Notes under the pieces: generated by a model
Told to the model about the DNA's origin: nothing
The model's input: the letters and a program-made list of their open reading frames with translations, nothing else
The model's database searches: none
Assembly (NCBI GenBank): GCA_024336345.1
Contig: JANFOG010000007.1
Location: forward strand, 806,001-870,000
Origin: Mariannaea sp. PMI_226
Taxonomy: Eukaryota > Ascomycota > Sordariomycetes > Hypocreales > Nectriaceae
Length of the DNA: 64,000 nucleotides
Direction of reading: 5' to 3'
Translations under genes and position numbers: made by a program
Part shown: one piece after another, positions 1-10,194 of the stretch
How positions within the stretch are numbered: position 1 is the first letter of the stretch
How the letters are laid out: every line of letters starts with the position of its first letter

Positions 1-72
1 CGTTTTTTTCTTCTAATTTCTCCTACCTGAATGAATTATTAGAAATATAGATCGTAAATCAGCGTACTATAA

Positions 73-1281
73 CTATGGTAGCTCATAGGCTTTATCTTGT
101 GTCCTATTAGTAACCAGTGCCTCTTGGATTCCAATTTGACTTGTATTATCAGAAGGTGCCTCGTGGATGGGGATTTTATCATCACCCGGCGCCTCATGAG
201 CTGGCATGGTGTTGTCACCCGGTGCTTCGGAGAGCAGCTCTTTCTTAGCCTCGTAAAATCCGGTGTTGGTGTTGTACTGGTAGTACGGGCTCGTAGGGTG
301 GTTGTCATTCGTATTGGCTTGAGGTACGAGGAGGTACTTATCAGGGCTGGATCCAGACTGCTGCTCATATGGAGGTGTTTCAGAAATAGCAGTACCGGCG
401 GCATTGGTAGCGGCTCTCTCTTTTTTCTTCTTCCAGAGGAAGAATATACCGGCACCAATTAGAACAAGACCGACGACACCACCAACACCACCTCCTGCAA
501 TGGACCCGGTATTGCTGAGCTTCTTGCTATCGTTGTCCTGACCGCCATCGTTACTAGTATTTGAATACGTAACATACGCAGAAACAATAACGGTAGTGGT
601 ATAGCTGCTATCACTTGTTGTTATGGCCGCGGTGGTAAAATGTCGCTCCTCGCCTCCGGAATACGTGAAGTTAAAATGGGAATCAGCAATTTTGCGAAAG
701 TCGCAATAGTAACCGGTAATGTTGGCGGGAAAAGATACGATATTGCAGTGGGAAGCAGTGCTTGCTGTGCTGTTGAGAATGCTTGTTAGTCCAACTCCTT
801 ACTCCCCTTACTAGTCCTCCTTGATTTTCTAATTCAAACGTGGTAATTGGTGAGATACGAACCATTTCAGGACATTTTTGTTGGTCTTGCAATTATCGTC
901 ACAACCATTCGGTGACCAGTAGTCTTTGAAATCGATGCAGCTGTTGTAATGATCACAAGAAGAACCTTGACAGCAAGCGACGATCCCGCCTGTAGCTGAT
1001 GATATAACAGCACACGTGCTGGATGGATCGCATTCACATGGATCGATCAAGCCACGATCTCCGAAGCCGCAAGTTCTGTCAGGTGCCCAGGCGGTGATGG
1101 TGTCAAAAGTGTCGATTCTTCGGAAGAGCTCCATAGCACCTCCAGTGGGGAGAGGGCTCACTCCATCATCGGATAGCTGGAAGGTATGAGTGGGTTTAGG
1201 GATAGAGGGGATGAGGTGTCGCGCATTTATGACACCAGCGAGAACCGCGATAATCCTGCAGGTCCTGGCAGCCTTCATCAT
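73..1281 (-). CDS. Cysteine-rich single-pass cell-surface protein
   Basis: Two exons, about 1281-840 and 794-73, giving about 387 aa. The N-terminus is hydrophobic (weak signal peptide). It is followed by a cysteine-rich ectodomain, residues about 70-150, with a GCC-type doublet (ACCQGSSC). Then comes a Ser/Thr-rich stretch with N-glycosylation sites and one glycine-rich transmembrane helix (GGGVGGVVGLVLIGAGIFF), stopped by KKKK. The roughly 110-residue cytoplasmic tail contains three degenerate EAPGDN-like units. This is the architecture of fungal wall-sensor or Mid2-like surface proteins. A sensor role is inference; only the topology is visible. Exon 2 was translated completely and has no stop. 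The intron (795-839) is my best phase-consistent choice but has a poor branch site. The gene is divergent from the GPI-type gene at 2129. Confidence 0.6.
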
Positions 1282-2128
1282 TCCTCGGAAAGGTATTGTT
1301 TATCCCCAGTCGGAACCCCAAATGATTTCAAAGCATGTACTGCTGTCGAGGCTAATACAGTCTGTCTTGTGGAACAGCAGTTAAGAGGGAGAAAAGGGAA
1401 GACGAACGGGGGAAATTCTCCAGCTCGACTGTAGGATCGCTTATTACTGAAGCCACCAGCCGGCAAAGTAGAACAGGCGCTAGAGCTAAAGCAGTCTATT
1501 GATACTACACGATATAAAACAACGCTTAATGAGAGGGTCCAGTGTTCTATCTGTCTTAGTTGCCAAACAGGCGGTTAAGTGCTATAATTATAATACGATC
1601 TAACGTCGGGCCAGGCCCGGATTTGACCAATGACAACCTTAACCAGTGTTTTAATTGCTTAAGGAAAATTATTGGAATGGTGCATAAATACGGGGGCATC
1701 AGAATAAGGCTAAAGGAAGAATAGGACCAGGTGTAGAGGACGTCTAATACAGAAGTTCTATTTTCTTGACCCTCTTGTAGGGGGTTTATTCCATGTGGGG
1801 TGTATCAAGTTGGTGAAATCATGGATACAGGATCCAGAGAATAGACTGCATACTCTCGGGGTGAGGATATTAACTTGACCTAGACGTATCATGAAGTATC
1901 CGGGCTCGTCATAGCTTAGCCTCTTTGATTACTATATAATGCTTCTCATGTCTACCCCTATATTTGGCGGCCAGTACTTATCAACTTAGTCTTGTCCACA
2001 TCATTGCGAAACTCATTTCTCTTGCCACCTCTCTATTGACTATATCACCAAAATCAACTGGAAAGGCCAGAGACCGCTCACCAATAATCATCCGGGTAGC
2101 CAACAATTACACAGTGAAGTATTGCATA
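1282..2128. other. Divergent intergenic region
   Basis: Shared upstream region of the two surface-protein genes. No credible ORF. An AT-rich stretch near 1580-1600 is followed by a GC-rich palindrome at 1607-1619 (CGGGCC-A-GGCCCG). Nothing else was recognised. Confidence 0.5.
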
Positions 2129-3177
2129 ATGAAGGGCACCCTCCTCAGCTTCCTTGCCTCTTGTAGCGCTATTGCTGCACAGATGACTATTGCACCAGAA
2201 GTCTTCCACCTGGAGAAACCAATAACAACCGGATCCGTTTATTCAGCCGAGCGAAGTCTAATTTTTGAAGAGTACAATCGGGTGGTCGATTGTGGTGGTG
2301 AGGTTAATGACAAATCATCTATTCACTCTGGCGCGCTTCCTTGTATTTGCTGTTCTTCTGGAACTCCCATGTCCCCTCGGTTGTCAACATGTTCAACTCA
2401 CCAAAGCAGCGGTGGCACTGCTTTTGCAACTGGCGATGCGGGTTATAAAGGCGAGTAAATGAAGCCCCAACCATGAGCTAAATATATCAGGCTTTGCTAA
2501 TGTGTTTCTATTAGGCTTCGGCCAACTATACTCTGCTTGTAGTGCTACGAATTACTGCACTCAGAAACCAGCTCCGGCAGCTTGTACGAAAATGAATGAT
2601 ATCTTTACCTCTTGCCAAAAAGCTACTGAGTCTTTCATCTCACATGAACTTAGCGAGCAGGCTAGTTGCTTGTGGTTAGTTATACATCCAAGTGCAAGAA
2701 GTTGTATTTGAGATAAACCTTTTACGTGTCTAACATGAAAACCAGCTGCAACACCAATGCTGGTACCACCAGTTGGACAAATGCATTGGGTCCATATGCT
2801 AGTACTTGTGCTGCCTGGGGAAAAACTGCGCACCCCAAGAATGCCTACTCCTGTATGTTGTCGTTTTACTATATATTAACAACACTCATTGGCTTCTTTA
2901 TGCTAATAACTGTCAAGACGCTCATGATTTCGCTCAGTTATGTGACAAGTGGACGAACGTTTGTGCGCCGGCCACGGGCACATCCGATGACGATAGCTCA
3001 ACTATAACTACCGAGACCAGCCAAAGTTCTGAGCCAGTTACTGTCTCTGTTACCAAGACGTTCTATCCTACTGAGACTGGTAGCGTAAAAGCCAGTGATA
3101 ATAGTGGAATTTCACTCTATGTTGGCTCTTATCATGCTGTACTTCTAGTTTTACTTACTCTTACTATTGGATTATAA
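2129..3177 (+). CDS. Putative GPI-anchored cysteine-rich secreted protein
   Basis: Proposed exons are 2129-2441, 2515-2674, 2746-2852 and 2918-3177. Phases agree and give about 279 aa. The protein starts with a clear signal peptide (MKGTLLSFLASCSAIAA). The middle is rich in spaced cysteines (YSACSATNYC, ASCLCC, YASTCAAW, FAQLCDKWTNVC). A Ser/Thr-rich spacer follows, and the C-terminus is a hydrophobic tail (VGSYHAVLLVLLTLTIGL) typical of a GPI-attachment signal. The cysteine spacing resembles a widespread fungal extracellular family without known activity, so no function is assigned. Introns 2 and 3 have good GT..AG sites and branch sites; intron 1 uses a weak GTTATA donor and is the least certain. 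A wall or adhesion role is inference. Confidence 0.6.
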
Positions 3178-4559
3178 GTTACTAGTTAAGTATATTTTGT
3201 TTGGGCGAGACAGGGCTGAACACAGCACAACAAAACACCACAGCCAGCCCAAAAACGCAATTGCTGCGACCAGGAAACCACTGCAGTTTAAGCCTTCGCA
3301 GCTAGAAAGTTTGTAAATAAATGATAAAAATAGATATAAAATATCTAAAAATAATAACAAATCAAGGGATATCTTTTATTAAAAGGCTAAATCCAATTAG
3401 CCTAAAAATAACGTTAATTAATAATAATAGACAATGATATCAATTGATCGGTCACGATCATGGCGCTGATGAGAATTAGGTCTAACAGGTTGGCACAAGT
3501 CAGTCTCTGGGTGATAGAGACTCTGTGGGTCTCTTGCTTACGGACAAATCAAATCGAATGCGATTCCAGGGAGAGGTAACACAGCAGGTCGGTGAGCTAT
3601 TGCGATCAAGGGTGCCATTGAAAAAGAATCGAAAAGGACTATTTGTAGACTATTGGATCAATCAGGCATTTACATTTTTAGATGTTCTATCCCTTTTCCA
3701 GAGGTTTGGGAGTGAGATGATTAGCAACGCCGTGCCAGGCAAGATAATAAGAGCTGGAGGAGCGGCTGCAGGAGGCATTAACGAGGCAACATTGGCTGAG
3801 GCACAACTGCTGAGATTAGCATCAGCAATCGTTCTACTGGGAGAGTGGGCACATATATATATTTGCCATTTAGATACCTTGCCCTTTAGGAATTGCTATG
3901 AATATTGGTTCAGGACTACATAATGTCGATTTTGGAGAAGTCAAACGGGAACGCGAGCAGAGCCGGGTGGCTGCTGCGACCAGAGACTACAACATACCAT
4001 AAGAGTCTGTGAGCCTTTTCCGAGAAGAGCCATTGATTTGAGAGGACCAGCTGCGAGGAGATATAGCCAGGAAAAACTCGCCCAGTGGTTTCACGCTTGA
4101 TGTCGAGACCCGATTCCCACCTTACCACTTGATTCAAGACTTTTGGTTGCCGTGACACAGGCGGTCCAGGCAGACAAGGAGGTCGTTAGTACCTAACTTG
4201 GTACAGCTAAGGAAAGAATAAAAAGGCGAGCAGAAAGAAAGATGGTCGCAGATCCTTGGACTAAATAATTCGAAGCGATGGATGGATCAGCACCGGGACA
4301 CGGCAGAAGGGGGGGGATGACCAGCCGAGACAGACTATCCGCTCCTGGTTGCGGAAGCAGTCGGGCTCGTGTCCTGCAAACTGTACCACTCTAGATCTAG
4401 TCTGCAATATTTTAAGCCAGTACCTTACCTTATACTATGGGTCTGACGTCGCCGGCGCACGATTATCTCGTGGTTTTGGGTCTTTCCAAGCGTGAAGGGT
4501 CGAATGAGCTGTCAATCTTGATGTTGCTCTCGAATTTACCAAAAAAATTATCAAGAAAG
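3178..4559. other. Gene-poor stretch, possible decayed repeat
   Basis: The first 250 bases are AT-rich (about 3300-3440). An open frame at 3525-3923 (132 codons, including a KKNRKGLFVDYWINQAF segment) and two short minus-strand frames (3172-3360, 3916-4158) have no start context, introns or domain I recognise. They look more like remnants of a mobile element than genes. A poly-G run lies near 4310. No terminal repeats could be paired by eye. Confidence 0.3.
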
Positions 4560-5249
4560 CTATTCCTTCAACAGTGGCCCCAACTCGCCATTTGACTTTG
4601 TTTTCCATGCATTCAGGCAGGCTTCCCCATCGTCTTCACTGTACTCATCCAAGCTGGCATAGAACTTGGCACTAATCCTCTTCAGTATCTCGGCCTTCTC
4701 AGGCATGTTCCTGGCAAGCTGGACTTGCGCCGCGTTTCCTGGCACTAGATTATGCTTCTCCTGGATGCCGTACATGTACGTGTCAAACTCGACAATCCAG
4801 AATCCTCCCTCTGGTATGTGCGCCACGCTGACCCATCTCCGTTCCATCTTACTCGGGGGCGCTCGCTCCTTGGCCTGGATGGCGATAATATCTCGATCAT
4901 CGTCATCGGCTACCCCGGCCACGAATTTTTGGCGCTGGCCGCTGTCAAACCACTTGGCGCCAAGCAGGAGCAGTCGCTGGCAGAGTTGGTCCTCGGCGTC
5001 CTGGTTGGTATCGCGGTGCATGATGAGGTCAACGGGGTCAAAGCACAAGAAGTCAAAGTCCAGTGCCGTCACGCGCTCCAGGACGATTAAACCGCCTCGC
5101 GATGGCCACCCCCATATACTGATGCCATCTACCTTAAACACGATGCGCCAGCGGGTGTTTGACGTCTTGTCAAGTCGGAATAACGCGGGTTGTCCAATTG
5201 GACCGCGGTGTTGCTCCACGTTACTGATATTGTTTGGTGGGGTTTTCAT
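4560..5249 (-). CDS. Hypothetical protein, 229 aa
   Basis: Intronless open frame. I start it at the ATG at 5249 (MKTPPNNISNVEQ), because the 69 codons upstream in the same frame (to 5456) look like untranslated leader. The protein is soluble with no signal peptide. It has a tryptophan-rich segment (RWRIVFKVDGISIWGWPSRGG), an acidic run (DDDDRD) and a charged C-terminal region (KRISAKFYASLDEYSEDDGE). No motif places it in a known family. The regular mix of hydrophobic and charged residues over the whole length supports a real gene, but codon statistics were not computed. The opposite-strand frame over the same bases is a shadow. Confidence 0.5.
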   Translation of the reverse strand: MKTPPNNISNVEQHRGPIGQPALFRLDKTSNTRWRIVFKVDGISIWGWPSRGGLIVLERVTALDFDFLCFDPVDLIMHRDTNQDAEDQLCQRLLLLGAKWFDSGQRQKFVAGVADDDDRDIIAIQAKERAPPSKMERRWVSVAHIPEGGFWIVEFDTYMYGIQEKHNLVPGNAAQVQLARNMPEKAEILKRISAKFYASLDEYSEDDGEACLNAWKTKSNGELGPLLKE

Positions 5250-6262
5250 TGTCGGTGATGCCAAAAAGATATTGAGCCGAGTGCAGCATGCGACTTGGGG
5301 TTTTTTTTTCAGCATCTGCCGTCGTGATATTGAGCGAAAGGGACAAGAAAATGCTGCGACAAACGCTGGGCTACAAGCAGTTATTATAGTTATATCCGTT
5401 CGGCATGGGTGTATGGTTTTGGTGACGTCCGCACGATGATAAGACGACAGATGCACGCACGCAACATTAACGTTAACTACAGTACCTACCTTACCTTAGG
5501 TACCTCAAGTTAGGTACCTTAGGTGAGTTGGCGTAGGTAGCTTATTAGGTACCTGCAGTAGGTATTCTTGTTTTAACTTGGGCTGCTGGGAGAAGACACG
5601 GGACCCGTTGGCTTAGCTATAGACTCTGATTGCTAAAGGAATGCAAAAGAAGGAAGGGGGGAGGGAAGGGAAGAGGATGTTCTTATATAATTGTCAAAAG
5701 CAGCGGGAGGTTAGAAGTTGAGCGCTGTGCCTAAAACAATCTAGAGAGGTAGGCGGTGAGGGACAGCAGGGAGTTTGCAAGCAACAACTTTACTTTGGTA
5801 TCCAAAACAGACTCATACCAGTGTTTCTCCTCATATCAACTTCTTTTCCTCGTCGGCACTATTTTTCTTCTTCTTTTTTATTATTATTATTTGGTAATGT
5901 AAGTGTGAGCTTTCCCAAACTGCAGCTGGGGCAAACTTCAGTTTTGGTATTCGCTATGATAGGCACACCCATTTCTGCGTCAACATCCAGGTTCAGCAAT
6001 ATATACGAACCAGGACCACGACTTAATTTCATGAGAAATAATGTCCTTCGCTAATAAAAAAAAATTGACCAGATCGCCTTCGTTTTGCTCGTGTTGAGCA
6101 TCTACGCGTGGAGGTGGAGCTCACGTGCACCCCAAGTTCAGGCACCAAACCCACCTTCGCTTCCAAGATGCCCGTGTTCTCTAGTGCATCGTCCCTTGTA
6201 ACTTGTCTTCTACCAATATCAGCACCCTTCTGCTGAGACACTGCGCGCTGAAGTTGTTGACA
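5250..6262. other. Divergent intergenic region
   Basis: Lies between the hypothetical gene and the Zn2Cys6 regulator. It contains the GGTACC-type repeat cluster at 5496-5554, purine-rich DNA near 5640-5690 and pyrimidine-rich DNA near 5825-5890. No gene was seen. Confidence 0.5.
5496..5554. repeat. Cluster of TTAGGTACCT palindromic words
   Basis: TTAGGTACCT occurs at 5496-5505, 5510-5519 and 5545-5554, with partial copies around them (ACCTACC, TAGGTAGC, GTAGGTATT). The core AGGTACCT is its own reverse complement. Such GGTACC/TAGGTA runs are common low-complexity DNA in fungal spacers; a binding-site role is unproven. Confidence 0.6.
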
Positions 6263-8529
6263 ATGTTGTCAAACACAGAAGACCATGCAACTTCCACCTC
6301 TGCCTTCAATTCTCCTCAGACCGAGGGCACGAATCTACGACCAAGGCGTCAGCAGGCCTGTGTGCTATGTCAGCAGCGGAAGGTAAAGTGTGATCGAAAC
6401 CATCCCTGTGCAACCTGTGTCAAGGCTCGCGTGCAGTGTGTTCCATCAGGCCAGCTCCAGCGGCGCCGGAAGCGTCGTTTTCCAGAGAGAGAACTGCTCA
6501 ACCGCCTCCGCAAGTATGAGGACCTCTTAACCCAGCATAATATCAAATTTGAACCGCTGCATCCACATGAACCAAATCCCAGTACAGTCGTACAGGGGGA
6601 TTCCCCTGATACCAACGTCGAATCCTCCAAGGATTCTGTCAATGAGCTGGAAATAAGCACAGCGACTGTCGCTCCATCCGTTGAAGCTACCACTTTAGAA
6701 AGACAACGAGTTCCTGAGGCCAAGTCCGTGCTGTCCAATGTTGTTTCTGTCTTCTACCACTGACAAATTGGATATCTCAGGCGAATGTTGCAAACTATGA
6801 ACCAAGAAGTACATATATATATCATGGTTACGATTTTCTCGATAACTGACAACTGAGATAGTTCCGCGAGCATACCGATGGTGATTCGTCGGACGATGAA
6901 CTCCGTGGGGCTGTGTTTGAGAAAGCCTGGGATCAAACCATCGAGAATGATGATCACTTGCTATTCGGGTTCGGCTCGCACCAAACCATGATAGACATGT
7001 ATACTTTACATCCTCAACCCTTCCAAATATTTCAGTTGTGGCAGCTTTACCTCGATAACGTGGACCCGCTGCTGAAAGTCACACACACTCCCACTTTACA
7101 GAAACGGATTATACAGGCCGCTGCAAATGTCTTGGCAATCGAACCAGAACTAGAGGCACTCATGTTTGGGATTTACTGCATGGCACTAACAAGCATCACC
7201 GATGATAACTGCCAGATAACGTTCGGGTCTACCAAGACACAGCTCCTTGGCAAATTCCAACTAGGCTGTCAGTGCGCTTTGCTAAATAGTCGTTTCATGC
7301 GAAGTACCAATCGTGACTGCTTGACGGCTTTATATCTCTATTTGGTGAGTAAATCTGCCATGACTTCTTACACTTTCTAACAATGATAGGTCTCGGTTAG
7401 ACCGACTAGCGTTCCACAGTCCCTGTCCTCCATGCTTGGTATCGCCATTCGAATAGGGCAACGAATTGGAATTCACAGCGAAGCTATCTTGGCTCGAAAC
7501 TCCCCTCTTGAAGCTGAGATGAACCGAAGACTTTGGTGGTCGCTTGTCGTTTTTGATGCTCGTATTGGTGAAATGGCTGACTTGCACGCCACATCATTAC
7601 TCCCTACCTGGGACTGTCGAATTCCTCTTGCTGTAAACGATTCGGATTTGCGAGAAGATATGAAAGAGTCTCCTCAGGGGCAGGGAAAACCAACTGAGCT
7701 TCTTTTCGCTGTCTGCCGCAGTGAACTTGCAGATTTCGTTCGTCACACCAACTTTCATCTTGGCTTTTTTGGCCCTGGACTCAAGCACACTGAATTAGGG
7801 ACTCAGATGGGCACTGAAGGCGCTGCGATGGACAGCTTTGCCAAGACAGTGGAAGAGGAGTATCTCAAGTTCTGTGACCCTGACAATGCACTTCATTTCA
7901 TGACAATTTGGACCATACGGGGAAGTATCGCGAAATACCGCCTAATAGAACATCACTTCAGATATTCTGACTCATCCTTACATCAGGCTGAGGCTCAGCG
8001 CGACGCAGCTCTTTGCTATGCGCTCCGCATGCTCGAATGCAACACAAAGCTCATGACCTCATCTCTCACTAAAGGCTTCATCTGGATGGTGCATTCCTAC
8101 TTCCCTTTTATAGCATATCTTCAGATAACTCAGCATCTGAAATGGCGACCAATGAGCGCCCAAGCTACCAACGCTTGGAAAGTTGTGAATGAAAACTACT
8201 TCGCTCTTCTTGAAGTCATGTCTGGAACAAACAGCTTCTTCAAGCTTTTGACCAACATGATACTTCAAGCATGGGAAGCCCGTGAGGCGGCACGTGGGCA
8301 ATCAAGGGAAGATCTGGACACGCCACAGCTTGTACTGTCGATTCGGCGGGACTTGGCAGAACTGATACCAGAGGAAGGAAATGATGATATTAATCAGCAA
8401 CGCTCTATTGTAGACGCTGGATTCACCGGTCATCCTACGTACTATGACCTTGATATGGATCACTTGGACTGGTCGGCCATGGACTGGGACCTAGGAAATC
8501 ATGGGCCGGGGAATTCGAGACCCGTATGA
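6263..8529 (+). CDS. Zn2Cys6 fungal transcription factor
   Basis: Proposed exons are 6263-6739, 6862-7344 and 7390-8529, giving about 699 aa. The binuclear zinc cluster is complete near residues 35-61 (CVLCQQRKVKC, then CATC and a final C; spacing C-x2-C-x6-C-x5-C-x2-C-x6-C). A basic linker (RRRKRRFPE) and short coiled segment follow. The long C-terminal part matches the fungal-specific middle homology region (GIAIRIGQRIGIH, RRLWWSLVVFDARIGE). Intron 2 (7345-7389, GTGAGT, CTAAC branch) is secure. Intron 1 is uncertain: a weak GTTGTT donor is needed to avoid the in-frame TGA at 6761-6763, while the acceptor at 6861 is good. I start at 6263; an upstream in-frame codon at 6203 is not ATG. The target genes are unknown. 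Confidence 0.8.
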
Positions 8530-8857
8530 AAAAGGGCAATAGCAGATGTACGTTAAGGTTGAAGACAGATATCTATTGACCAGACAATTCATGCTTTGAG
8601 TTAGAGGTTCAAGAGTTTGTCTCATGTCTGAATAGAGATACGGTTACTCATCTCAACTCAATAATTTTCAGGACAGCTGTTTCAAGCATTACTTTGTAGT
8701 CAGTCGGTGAATGGCAAGCGAGCCCTGGAGCGAATGGAGTTTACCTAGGTGCCAAAAAAGGCACATCTTATAGTACATATTTTATCTATACCCAAAATCC
8801 AAAACCTCTATATTTTGTTCCCAAGCCCGCTTCTATAACCAAAAATCTATGAAATCA
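8530..8857. other. Convergent intergenic region
   Basis: Shared 3' flank of the zinc-cluster regulator and the transporter gene. AT-rich, with no open frame or recognisable element. Confidence 0.5.
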
Positions 8858-10194
8858 TCAATGATCATCTGCATCCTCATCTTTACCCACCCACATGATA
8901 TCGCCAACAATAACGGCCCTAATATTAAAATATAAAACAACACAAAAAGTAACAATGACGAGAATGCTCAACACAACAGAGAACCAAAGGATGCCGGCGC
9001 ATTGAAACTGGTTACCGATGGAGATGGTGGCCAAGGTAAAGCCGGTGTTGGGGAATACAAGTGGCCACCAGCCAAGGTGGAAGTGCTTTGGTGGTGAGAG
9101 TGCCACGGTGATGCCTGCAATCAAAAACCACCAGAAACTCAGGGCCCATAGAAATATGGCACAGAATAGGGCCACGGCTCGGACGGTCTTGACATCAATG
9201 GCGAACTGGTCGGAGACAAGGTCTTCCGGCAACCGGTCGGCCAGGCCGATGAGAGCGAGGGCTGTAAAGGCTGGCGGGCCGACGCACATAAAAAGGCCAG
9301 TGCGATGCTCACGACTCGGCAGTCCAGATTGCATAAGGCGACCGATCATGTGAGCGTACATCATTATGGCAATGGAGAAGCCCAGGCCTTGACAGGTTAG
9401 ACCAGCGACGATGATGGGAAGAGGGTTGATATTGTGTTGCATTTCCAAGATGACAGATGCAACAGTCCCCGTCAGCATCACCGGGAAGACTGGGAGGATC
9501 CAACCTGGCATCATTGTCTGTAGAGCATAGCTGGGGCCAGCGAAAAGATAAATATACTGCGCAATCACTAACACGAAGGTGACTACCACATATACCCAAA
9601 ATATCGCTTCTGTTGCCCATATGTATGATGTACTGTTCTTTGGAATGGCAAATCGCTCGGTACTCGTAATGAGGCTTGCAACAGCGAGGAAGAATGTCGG
9701 AAGAATAGGCCCTCGCGCGGGTGTAGAATCGACCTGGTCACATCTCCGTGGTTGAAGATGAAGCGGCACAGCATTGCGAGACAGACGATGGTGAAAATAA
9801 CCAGGTTGATGCTGTATATGACAGTTCCGATAGTCTTGAGGCCTGTGAACTGATATGGCTGGGCGTAGATGAGCAAAGAGATACCACCGGAACTCATAGG
9901 AAGAGTAAACCAGGCCCAAGTAAAGTGGTGCAATCTCTCTCGTAGTGACAGTCTGGCTGGGGCATTTTGACTGTCGTCAAGATTCTTTTCCACATCGAGC
10001 TTTGGGTTGACTCGCTCCATGATTGGCGGCATGGTGGTAAGGTCCGTTCCCTTTGGCACATGGTTGCGGTCATCGTGGGTTGCAGTAACCGACGAAGATG
10101 TTATCATGGCATGCAGCGAGTCGGTCGAGTTGCGTCGAGTGGGTGCATTGGAGTCGACCCATAACGCATCGAGATCCCGTCGATCCATCTGCAT
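8858..10194 (-). CDS. TehA/Mae1-type anion or C4-dicarboxylate transporter, frameshifted
   Basis: Membrane protein of the voltage-dependent anion channel superfamily (TehA, Mae1 malate permease, Ssu1 sulfite pump). The frame from the ATG at 10194 gives a hydrophilic N-terminus of about 85 residues, then FTWAWFTLPMSSGGISLLI and the first helices, up to the conserved LHPREG block. The rest (PTFFLAVASLITSTERFA to the C-terminus, about eight helices) lies in another frame. The two parts meet at about 9698-9703. No donor or acceptor is nearby and the conserved block is continuous across the junction, so this looks like a one-base deletion, either a sequencing error or a disabled gene. Substrate cannot be assigned among malate, sulfite and other anions. 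The long acidic N-terminus would be cytoplasmic. Confidence 0.75.

Noticed and set aside
5250..5456. N-terminal 69-codon extension of the 229-aa hypothetical protein
   Set aside because: Composition changes sharply before MKTPPNN, and the extension is Cys/Arg/Ser-rich with homopolymer-coded Lys; more like leader sequence.
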